A stretch of DNA of 9,520 bases from Thiotrichales bacterium. GTDB taxonomy: Bacteria; Pseudomonadota; Gammaproteobacteria; UWMA-0217. This document shows, piece after piece, positions 1 to 6,890 of the stretch. The notes beneath the pieces are model-generated. The model worked only from the letters and a program-made list of their open reading frames with translations. It did no database searches and was not told where the DNA came from. The position numbers and the translations under genes were made by a program. The stretch is taken from contig JANTGD010000116.1 in the NCBI GenBank assembly GCA_024763135.1, forward strand, positions 1-9,520, written 5' to 3'. Positions within the stretch are counted from its first letter, which is position 1. Every line of letters begins with the position of its first letter.

Positions 1-132
1 ACTCGTGGTCACCTTATTGGTGATGAGAGGGTTTTCTGATTTGCCAGGTGCATCAAGAGCTTGCGTGGACTTTTGTGATCCAACTGAGGTTTTTAGGTTC
101 AAGGAAGCTCTGATCAATTCGTAATCCGACAT
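1..132 (-). CDS. Possible partial reading frame, unidentified, running off the left edge
   Basis: An ATG at 132-130 on the minus strand opens a frame of 44 codons with no stop before the window edge; it begins MSDYELIRAS. I do not recognise the product. It lies downstream of dnaE on the same strand, where accA sits in many gammaproteobacteria, but the residues do not resemble the start of AccA. The first ten codons lie inside the 103-262 inverted-repeat element, so the start codon was probably supplied by that insertion, and 44 open codons can occur by chance. Two short plus-strand frames are also open to the left edge, one ending at 39 and one at 122. None can be chosen without more flanking sequence. 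Confidence 0.15.
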   Translation of the reverse strand, partial: MSDYELIRASLNLKTSVGSQKSTQALDAPGKSENPLITNKVTTS

Positions 133-262
133 CTTGCGGCGCAAAATCACCCACTATTGCGTTGTGGATCTTCGCAATAGCCAGCTATTACCTGCGACCC
201 GCGCCTTGAACTGGGCGGTTTTTCACCACAATCTGCTCGCGCCAGAATTAATCTGAGCTTCC
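103..262. repeat. 160-bp MITE-like element with terminal inverted repeats and TCAA target duplication
   Basis: The left end (103-120) reads GGAAGCTCTGATCAATTC. The right end (245-262) reads, in reverse complement, GGAAGCTCAGATTAATTC, which matches at 16 of 18 bases. The same four bases, TCAA, lie immediately outside both ends (99-102 and 263-266), as expected for a target-site duplication. An internal hairpin pairs CTATTGCG (154-161) with CGCAATAG (173-180) across an 11-base loop. The element carries no transposase, so it would be non-autonomous. Ends beginning GGAAG and a 4-bp duplication recall IS5-family elements, but that assignment is inference. The dnaE stop codon lies within the right copy of the duplication, so the insertion is directly after the dnaE coding region without changing it. 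Confidence 0.75.
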
Positions 263-3200
263 TCAATATAATACCAACACATTTTGTTCCCCCAGCAACC
301 CCCGCAGCTGGTGCAGGCAATCATCGGTGGGCGTGACCTGCCAGTCCGCCGACAATCGGATCTCTGCTTTTGCCTGACCATTATGATATTCGAGTAAGAT
401 GGGACACTGGCCCTCGCGGTAAGGTTCCAAAACAGTGGCCAGGCGTTGCTTATTTCCGTTAGCCAGTAAATTCGCATTGGTTTTCAGACGCAGGTAGCGT
501 GCATATCGCGCCCGCGCCCCTTCGATACTGTAGACTTCGCTTCCGCGCAAACGGTATTGACCTGAAAAGTCGTCAAACGCCAAATGGCCTGAAACCACCA
601 GAATACTGTCTTTCACCAGCAGACTAGCGCAGCGTTCGAAGTCTTCCCCAAACAAGGAGACCTCGATTCGCCCTGAGCGGTCGTCAAGCGTGACAAACGC
701 CATTTTGCCGCGTTTTCCGGCCCTGGTGCGTATTGTCAGAACAAGCCCTGCGATGACAACTTCGCGATCTCCCTGCCGCTTGTGCCCATCGCTGGGTGGC
801 TCCATTGCTAGTTCACTAATGCGCGCGCTCGTAAAAGTTTTTAATTCTTCTAAATAGCGGTTGATTGGATGCCCGGTCAGATACAGGCCCAGCGTCTCTT
901 TTTCCTCCGCCAGGCGCCGGCTTTCCTCCCACTCAGGTTGCGCTTCCCTGGCCTCTTCTTCGATCACCACTGCCGCCCCCCCAAATAGATCCACCTGTCC
1001 GACCGCAGCATCGCGATGATGTTGGTCGGCTCGCATCAATGCATCGGGGAGCCAAGCCATCAGACTTGCCCGGTTGGCACCGAGGCTGTCCATCGCCCCG
1101 GCGCGTATCAGGGCCTCCAGAACTCTACGATTCAGCTTTTGGGTATCCGCACGCCGACAGAGTGCATCGATAGAATCAAACGCCCCCTCGCGCTGGCGTT
1201 CTTCAATCAGGCTCTCGATAGCGCCTTCCCCCACACCTTTGATTGCGCCCAAACCATAAAGAATCTGGCCGTTTGCCAGTGCGGTAAAGCGATACCCCGA
1301 ACGATTGATATCCGGTGGTACCACTTCGAGCCCTGAATCTCGACAGTCGTCGATCAAGGTAACGACTTTATCCGTATTGTCCATATCAGCAGACAAGACC
1401 GACGCCATGAATTCGGCGGGGTAATGGCGTTTCAGCCATGCGGTCTGATAGGAAAGTAACGCATAGGCCGCTGAGTGGGATTTATTGAAACCATAACCGG
1501 CAAACTTTTCCATGAGATCGAAAATGTACGTAGCCGTATCGACCTCTACCCCACGATCAGCCGCTCCTTGAAGAAAAATCTCCCGCTGCTTGGCCATTTC
1601 CTCGGCTTTTTTCTTACCCATGGCGCGACGCAAAAGGTCTGCGCCTCCCAGAGAATAGTTGGCCAGGACCTGCGCGATCTGCATGACCTGTTCCTGATAC
1701 AAAATCACGCCGTAGGTGGGTTTAAGAATGGGTTCCAAATCAGGATGGGGATATTCGACCTTGGCGCGTCCGTGTTTTCTGGCGATAAAGTCATCCACCA
1801 TGCCCGATTGCAGTGGGCCTGGGCGGAACAACGCGACCAACGCCACGATATCTTCGAAGACATCGGGCTGCAGGCGTTTGATCAAATCCTTCATCCCCCG
1901 GGATTCCAGCTGAAATACCGCGGTAGTCTGCTGCTGTTTCAGCAGTTCGAAAGTCTCAGGATCATCCAGCGGGATTTGCGCAATATCCACTTTTGCGTCA
2001 TCTTCCTGGTGGAGATTGATCGCGCGTACGGCCCAGTCGATAATGGTGAGAGTTCGCAGCCCGAGAAAATCGAACTTCACCAAACCAATCGCTTCGACAT
2101 CGTCCTTATCAAACTGTGTAACCAGGTTGCCGCCTCCCGGTTCGCAATACAGCGGGGTAAAGTCGGTCAGCCGCGTCGGTGCAATCACCACTCCACCCGC
2201 ATGCTTGCCTGCATTACGTGACAATCCTTCGAGTTTCAGGGCCAAGTCGATCAGCGCTGTCACTTCTTCTTCCTGTTCATAGGCTTTATGCAGATCCTCC
2301 GACTCCTGCAGCGCCTTGGTCAGCGTCATACCAATTTCGAAGGGCACCAGTTTGGCAATTCTGTCGACAAATCCATAGGGTTGGCCGAGCACCCGTCCCA
2401 CATCACGCACCACTGCCTTGGCCGCCATCGACCCGTAGGTAATAATTTGCGAAACTTTATCGCGGCCGTACTTTTGCGCCACATAGTCGATGACCCGATC
2501 CCGGTTTTCCATACAGAAATCAACATCGAAATCCGGCATGGAAACACGCTCAGGATTGAGAAATCTTTCAAACAGCAGGTCATAGGCCAGTGGATCGAGG
2601 TCGGTAATTTTCAATGCGTAGGCTACGAGCGAACCAGCACCGGACCCGCGGCCCGGACCAACCGGTATTTGGTTGTCTTTGGCCCACTGGATAAAGTCGG
2701 CCACAATCAAAAAATAACCAGGAAAACCCATCTGGGTAATCACGTCGAGCTCGGTTTGTAACCGAGCATAGTAGGGCTGGCGGCGCGCTTCGGCGTCCGG
2801 ACTGTCCAAAGGTACGAGGACAGCCAGCCGCGCCTCGAGACCCCGGTACGCCTCCTGAGAGAAAAACGAGTCCACGGTCATCCCGGTGGGAATCGGAAAA
2901 TCAGGCAATACCGGTTTACCTAGTTGCAACACCACACTGCAGCGACGAGCGATTGCTACCGTGTTTTCGAGGGCTTCAGGGAGATCCGCAAACAGCGTGG
3001 CCATTTGCTCTGGGGATTTGAGATACTGGGAATGCGTATAACGTCGGGGGCGATGTTGATCATTGAGGACCTGGCCATCATGAATACAGACACGCGCCTC
3101 ATGGGCTTCGAAGTCCTGTTTATCCAAAAACCGGACGTCATTCGTTGCAACCACTGGCAAATCGACAGTTTGCGCCAGCTTGACCGCAGCTTCGATATAT

Positions 3201-3739
3201 CGACCTTCATTAGTACGACCGGTGCGCTGCAGTTCCAAATAAAAACGTCCTGGAAAATGCGCTTGCCAAAAACTCAGTTCGGCTTCAATCACTGGTTCGT
3301 CCTGATTCAACAGAGGCAGACCCAGGGGACCATGCATCCCGCCGGACAATACAATCAAGCCAGCGCTACGCTCGGCCAACCAGGCTTTTTCCATGCACGG
3401 CGGGCCGCCTTGCTGACCGGCCTGGTAACTCAATGAAATCAATTCGGTGATATGCCGATAACCAAGTGCATCCTGACACAGCAGCACAATCCGCGTCAGT
3501 CTGGAGCGGTCCTGCGCATCGCGCAACCACGCATCCACCCCAAAAATCGGTTTGATCCCTTTGGCCAGCGCTGCCCGATAGAATTTCACCATGGCAAACA
3601 GGTTACTTTGATCGGTTAACGCCACCGCGGGCATCCCGAGTTCCGCGACTCGTTCCATCAAAGGCTTCACGCGTATCAATCCATCGACCAGCGAGTACTC
3701 AGTGTGCAGATGAAGATGGACAAAATTTGGTTTATTCAC
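263..3739 (-). CDS. dnaE: DNA polymerase III alpha subunit
   Basis: This is the replicative polymerase subunit of the Pol III holoenzyme, which extends primers at the fork. From the GTG at 3739 the product is 1158 residues, about the length of E. coli DnaE (1160). An N-terminal PHP domain begins FVHLHLHTEYS (residues 6-16); its LTDQSNL segment lacks a histidine found in metal-binding PHP domains, so proofreading by this domain is doubtful. The palm carries the catalytic aspartates in PDFDVDF (D403, D405) and in VKFDFLG (D557). The finger region has YQEQVM and GYGFNKSHSAAYA. A helix-hairpin-helix (LGAIKGVGEGA, about 830-840), a clamp-binding motif QVDLF (915-919) and a C-terminal OB fold (about 995-1075) follow. 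I chose the GTG over the upstream TTG at 3772 because it gives the family-typical start MNKPNFVHLHLH and overlaps rnhB by only 8 bp. The stop is TGA at 265-263. Confidence 0.98.
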   Translation of the reverse strand: MNKPNFVHLHLHTEYSLVDGLIRVKPLMERVAELGMPAVALTDQSNLFAMVKFYRAALAKGIKPIFGVDAWLRDAQDRSRLTRIVLLCQDALGYRHITELISLSYQAGQQGGPPCMEKAWLAERSAGLIVLSGGMHGPLGLPLLNQDEPVIEAELSFWQAHFPGRFYLELQRTGRTNEGRYIEAAVKLAQTVDLPVVATNDVRFLDKQDFEAHEARVCIHDGQVLNDQHRPRRYTHSQYLKSPEQMATLFADLPEALENTVAIARRCSVVLQLGKPVLPDFPIPTGMTVDSFFSQEAYRGLEARLAVLVPLDSPDAEARRQPYYARLQTELDVITQMGFPGYFLIVADFIQWAKDNQIPVGPGRGSGAGSLVAYALKITDLDPLAYDLLFERFLNPERVSMPDFDVDFCMENRDRVIDYVAQKYGRDKVSQIITYGSMAAKAVVRDVGRVLGQPYGFVDRIAKLVPFEIGMTLTKALQESEDLHKAYEQEEEVTALIDLALKLEGLSRNAGKHAGGVVIAPTRLTDFTPLYCEPGGGNLVTQFDKDDVEAIGLVKFDFLGLRTLTIIDWAVRAINLHQEDDAKVDIAQIPLDDPETFELLKQQQTTAVFQLESRGMKDLIKRLQPDVFEDIVALVALFRPGPLQSGMVDDFIARKHGRAKVEYPHPDLEPILKPTYGVILYQEQVMQIAQVLANYSLGGADLLRRAMGKKKAEEMAKQREIFLQGAADRGVEVDTATYIFDLMEKFAGYGFNKSHSAAYALLSYQTAWLKRHYPAEFMASVLSADMDNTDKVVTLIDDCRDSGLEVVPPDINRSGYRFTALANGQILYGLGAIKGVGEGAIESLIEERQREGAFDSIDALCRRADTQKLNRRVLEALIRAGAMDSLGANRASLMAWLPDALMRADQHHRDAAVGQVDLFGGAAVVIEEEAREAQPEWEESRRLAEEKETLGLYLTGHPINRYLEELKTFTSARISELAMEPPSDGHKRQGDREVVIAGLVLTIRTRAGKRGKMAFVTLDDRSGRIEVSLFGEDFERCASLLVKDSILVVSGHLAFDDFSGQYRLRGSEVYSIEGARARYARYLRLKTNANLLANGNKQRLATVLEPYREGQCPILLEYHNGQAKAEIRLSADWQVTPTDDCLHQLRGLLGEQNVLVLY

Positions 3740-4313
3740 GTTCGATATCCAATATGCGCGCGACAGGGGCAAAACTGCGCCGATGCTGCGGTGTCACTCC
3801 CAGTGCCACTAGCTGCTCGCGATGTTCTTTTGTGGGATACCCCTTGTGCCGATCAAATCCATAGCCAGGGTAACGTTCATGCAAACGTTGCATTTCCGTA
3901 TCGCGTGCCACCTTGGCAATAATTGCAGCAGCACTGATCTCTGCCACACGTGCATCACCTTTGACAATGGCCTCCGCCGGGCAGGATAAGCGCGGTAGAT
4001 GCCGGCCGTCGACCAAGACACGCTGTGGCACAACCGGCAGCCCTTCCACGGCACGTTGCATTGCAAGCAGGCTGGCTTGAAGAATGTTCAGCGCATCGAT
4101 TTCAGCGACGTCGGCACGTCCGAGCGACCAGTAACGCGCTCGCTCACGGATGGCCGCTGCCAATGTTTCGCGTCGCAAGGGACTCAGGAGTTTCGAATCT
4201 TTCAAACCAGCAATCGGGGTTTGCGGATCAAGCACCACCGCAGCCGCGACTACCGGGCCTGCCAATGGACCCCGCCCAACTTCATCGACCCCTGCAATCA
4301 GTACTTCGCACAT
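3732..4313 (-). CDS. rnhB: Ribonuclease HII
   Basis: RNase HII cuts the RNA strand of RNA/DNA hybrids and nicks at single ribonucleotides in duplex DNA, starting ribonucleotide excision repair; it is cytoplasmic. From the ATG at 4313 the protein has 193 residues, close to the E. coli enzyme (198). The family signature GVDEVGRGPLAGPVVAAAV is at residues 8-26. The four metal-binding acidic residues are visible as D10, E11, D102 (VDGRH) and D120 (KGDARVAEISAAAI). GYGFDRHKGYPTKEH and the terminal HRRSFAPV are also family features. A TTG at 4331 in the same frame would add six residues; the ATG gives the more usual start and has a GGA-containing stretch about 12 bases upstream. Its end overlaps the start of dnaE by 8 bp, so the two are probably co-transcribed and translationally coupled, an arrangement common in gammaproteobacteria. 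Confidence 0.97.
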   Translation of the reverse strand: MCEVLIAGVDEVGRGPLAGPVVAAAVVLDPQTPIAGLKDSKLLSPLRRETLAAAIRERARYWSLGRADVAEIDALNILQASLLAMQRAVEGLPVVPQRVLVDGRHLPRLSCPAEAIVKGDARVAEISAAAIIAKVARDTEMQRLHERYPGYGFDRHKGYPTKEHREQLVALGVTPQHRRSFAPVARILDIERE

Positions 4314-4474
4314 GGCTATTGTTCCATCCAAAACCCAATTTCGGACCCGTCATGATCCGTCACCTCGAGGCTGAGAATCAAGGGGCGGCCGCCAAAGATT
4401 TTACCTCGAGCCCTGCTTTGATATGTTAATCTTCGCGGATTCTTGAATATGGCTAGCAATAGAGGAACACCGTG
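4314..4474. promoter_or_regulatory. Divergent intergenic region between rnhB and the FKBP-lipid A operon
   Basis: This 161-bp gap separates two divergent transcription units, so promoters for both should lie here or just inside the genes. No strong sigma-70 pair stands out. The best plus-strand candidate is an extended minus-10-like TGTTAATCT (4424-4432) without a convincing minus-35. A Shine-Dalgarno sequence AGAGGA (4461-4466) lies eight bases before the FKBP ATG. Two CTCGAG hexamers and the palindrome GGCGGCCGCC (4384-4393) are present; I cannot assign them a function. The location is supported by gene orientation only. Confidence 0.35.
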
Positions 4475-4807
4475 ATGAGCGCGAAGGAACTAGTGATTGA
4501 AGATTTAGAAACCGGCACCGGCGAAACAGCCTCGAGCGGTCATACCGTAACGGTCCATTACACGGGCTGGCTCGAAGACGGGAGCAAATTCGATTCCAGT
4601 CTCGATCGGAATACACCATTCGACTTCAAACTCGGTGCAGGCCATGTCATCCAAGGCTGGGATGAGGGGGTGGTTGGAATGCAGGTTGGCGGGAAACGCC
4701 GCCTTACGATACCGTCTGAGATGGGCTATGGCGCGCAGGGCGCCGGCGGTGTGATCCCCCCAGGCGCGACCCTGATTTTCGAGGTTGAATTGCTGGCGGT
4801 AGACTGA
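4475..4807 (+). CDS. FKBP-type peptidyl-prolyl cis-trans isomerase (small, cytosolic)
   Basis: The enzyme catalyses cis-trans isomerisation of Xaa-Pro bonds during protein folding. The product is 110 residues, a minimal single-domain FKBP like human FKBP12, with no signal peptide, so it should be cytosolic. The active-site positions are intact by alignment from memory: Y29 (VHYTGW), F39 and D40 (SKFDSS), F49, V58 and I59 (GHVIQGW), W62, Y85 (MGYGAQ) and F102 (LIFEVELL). The ATG at 4475 is preferred over the adjacent in-frame GTG at 4472 because AGAGGA lies eight bases upstream. It is the first gene of a plus-strand unit and ends five bases before gnnA, so co-transcription with the lipid A genes is likely. 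Whether it assists those enzymes or is simply carried along is unknown. Confidence 0.95.
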   Translation: MSAKELVIEDLETGTGETASSGHTVTVHYTGWLEDGSKFDSSLDRNTPFDFKLGAGHVIQGWDEGVVGMQVGGKRRLTIPSEMGYGAQGAGGVIPPGATLIFEVELLAVD

Positions 4808-4812
4808 GCGGC

Positions 4813-5748
4813 ATGGCGATTCGTTGCGCCGTCATTGGCGTGGGCTATTTAGGCAAGTTCCATGCCCAGAAATATGCTGCATTGCCTCAGGCTCAGCTGG
4901 TGGCCGTAGTCGATCCGGATCCCTCAGCCGGTCAACCGCTGGCGGAGTCATTGCAGTGCGACTATATATCGGATTACCACGCTATCCTCAATGAGGTTGA
5001 GGCGGTCAGTATTGTTGCACCCACGACCTTGCATCATGCCATAGCCAGCGATTGCCTCAGTAACGGCTTGCATGTGCTCGTCGAAAAGCCTGTGACTACC
5101 ACGGTTAGCGAGGCCGATGATCTGCTCAGACTGGCGCAAGCCCAACATAAAGTGCTGCAAGTGGGGCATCTGGAGCGCTTCAATTCAGCGGTGCTTGCGC
5201 TGGGCGAGCGCATGACAGAAGCGCCACGCTTTATCGAAGCCCACCGCCTGGCGCCCTTTAAACCCCGCGCCACTGATGTTGATGTAGTGCTGGACCTTAT
5301 GATTCACGACATCGATATTATTCTAAATCTGGTTAAAGCCGACGTAACCGAGATACGCGCCAGTGGAACCTCCGTGCTATCAGATTCTTTAGACATCGCC
5401 AATGCGCGCATCGAGTTTAACAATGGCTGCGTTGCCAATGTGACTTCGAGCCGGGTCAGTCAGAAATCCGAGCGGAAAATGCGCCTGTTTCAACAAGATG
5501 CTTATCTTGCCGTCAACTTTCAGGAAAAGCAGTTGGATATTTACGAAAAAGGTGATGATGAGATGTTTCCTGGAATCCCGAATATCGTGCATCAATGTAA
5601 AACCGGCGGGCCAGATGACGCGCTGCTCCTGGAAATCGAAGACTTTCTAAGCGCCATCCAAAATAACCGCAACCCCCTGGTCACTGGCGAAGACGGACGT
5701 CGCGCATTGGCCACTGCCATTGCTATAAAGAAACTGGTGCAGGGGTAA
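4813..5748 (+). CDS. gnnA: Gfo/Idh-family NAD-dependent oxidoreductase, probable UDP-GlcNAc 3-dehydrogenase GnnA
   Basis: The 311-residue protein has an N-terminal Rossmann fold with GVGYLGKFHA (residues 9-18) and the family signature VEKPVTT (90-96). DLMIHDIDI (161-169) matches the DxxxHxxD motif of Gfo/Idh sugar dehydrogenases, with H165 the likely catalytic histidine. In Acidithiobacillus ferrooxidans GnnA oxidises the 3-hydroxyl of UDP-GlcNAc to a ketone with NAD, and GnnB then aminates it. The assignment here rests on the fold plus context: an adjacent aminotransferase and lpxB. Related pairs (for example WlbA/WbpB-type dehydrogenases acting on UDP-GlcNAc uronic acid for O-antigen) share the fold, so substrate is inferred, not seen. 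The start ATG lies five bases after the FKBP stop. The gap to gnnB is 50 bp with no terminator visible. Confidence 0.85.
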   Translation: MAIRCAVIGVGYLGKFHAQKYAALPQAQLVAVVDPDPSAGQPLAESLQCDYISDYHAILNEVEAVSIVAPTTLHHAIASDCLSNGLHVLVEKPVTTTVSEADDLLRLAQAQHKVLQVGHLERFNSAVLALGERMTEAPRFIEAHRLAPFKPRATDVDVVLDLMIHDIDIILNLVKADVTEIRASGTSVLSDSLDIANARIEFNNGCVANVTSSRVSQKSERKMRLFQQDAYLAVNFQEKQLDIYEKGDDEMFPGIPNIVHQCKTGGPDDALLLEIEDFLSAIQNNRNPLVTGEDGRRALATAIAIKKLVQG

Positions 5749-5798
5749 TTGCATTTTCTTACTGAACCCATTCGAACACAGATAGCCGGGAGCCTGAC

Positions 5799-6890
5799 AT
5801 GCTACCAATGGTCGATCTAAAGACGCAGTATCAGCAGCTTAAATCCGAAATTGATACTGCCATCTCCCAAGTACTGGAAAGTACGCAATTTATAATGGGA
5901 CCACAGGTGCGTACATTTGAGCAGGAAGCCGCTCAATATCTTGGCGTACCCTATGCGGTGGGCTGTGCTTCAGGTACAGACGCTTTACATCTTGCATTGC
6001 GGGCCGCTGGAATTGGACCCGATGATGAAGTCATCACCACACCTTTTACCTTCATTGCTACTGCCGAAGCCATTCGCTACGTGGGAGCGAAACCGGTGTT
6101 TGTCGATATCGACCCGCATACCTACAATCTCGCTATCGACCAAATCGAGGCAGCCATTACCCCCGCGACCCGGGCTATTCTGCCGGTACATCTGTTTGGA
6201 CAACCGGTTGATATGGCTGGCGTGCTGGCGATTTCAGATGCACATGATCTGCTTACGATCGAAGATTGCGCCCAGTCGTTCGGTGCTGATATTGATGGTC
6301 GCCAGACCGGCAGTCTCTCTCTGGCTGGTTGTTTCAGCTTTTTCCCCAGCAAAAACCTGGGGTGCTATGGTGACGGTGGTATGGTGTCCACCCAATCACA
6401 GAGTGTTTATGAGCGTTTGCTGAGTCTCCGGAACCACGGCAGTTCTCAGCGTTATCACCACCAGGAAATCGGCTATAACAGTCGCCTCGACGAAATTCAG
6501 GCTGCAATTCTCCGCGTCAAGCTGCAACATGTCGATCGTTTCAATCAGGCCCGGCGGAGAGTGGCGGAACGCTACCGCGACGCCCTCACCGCGATGGGAA
6601 TTCAAGTGCCGCTCGAAGACGGGATCGGCACCCATGTCTACCATCAGTATGTCGCCCGTTCTCCGCAGCGTGACCGAATTCTAGCGCATTTGCAAAAGTC
6701 GCAGATTGGCTGCGCTATCTACTATCCAATACCGCTGCACCGGCAAGATGTGTTCGCCGCTGACTATGCAGACACTTCTCTGCCTGTGGCCGAGACAGTA
6801 TCCAAGGATTGCTTTGCTCTGCCCGTCTTTCCGGAAATGACTGACACCCAGATTGATACCGTCCTACATGCGATCGAGCAAGCCATCGGC
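5799..6890 (+). CDS. gnnB: DegT/DnrJ/EryC1-family PLP aminotransferase, probable UDP-GlcNAc3N aminotransferase GnnB
   Basis: The 364-residue protein is a complete sugar aminotransferase of the AHBA-synthase fold. It begins MVDLKTQYQQL, typical of the family. SGTDALHLALRA (58-69) binds cofactor phosphate, IEDCAQSFGA (154-163) carries the pyridine-ring aspartate D156, and FFPSKNLGCYGDGG (181-194) holds the PLP-binding lysine K185. GYNSRLDEIQAAILRVKL (225-242) is another conserved block. With GnnA, the A. ferrooxidans enzyme transfers an amino group from glutamate to the 3-keto sugar, giving UDP-GlcNAc3N. The same fold serves many other 3- and 4-amino sugars, so the substrate is inferred from position between gnnA and lpxB. 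GGGAG (5788-5792) is a good ribosome binding site for the ATG at 5799. The coding region ends just before TAA at 6891-6893 and overlaps the start of lpxB. Confidence 0.85.

Noticed and set aside
1..262. Start of accA downstream of dnaE
   Set aside because: The only long minus-strand frame does not resemble AccA, and it begins inside an inserted element.
1..262. End of a full insertion sequence with its transposase starting at 132
   Set aside because: Both inverted ends and both TCAA copies lie within 99-266, so the element is complete at 160 bp and the frame merely reads out of it.
1475..2221. 248-codon plus-strand frame opposite dnaE
   Set aside because: It lies fully antisense to conserved DnaE polymerase sequence and shows no family features; it is a by-product of the real gene.
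3740..3772. Eleven-residue N-terminal extension of DnaE from a TTG codon
   Set aside because: The TTG at 3772 would give a 41-bp overlap with rnhB and an atypical N-terminus; the GTG at 3739 gives the family-typical MNKPNFVHLHLH and 1158 residues.
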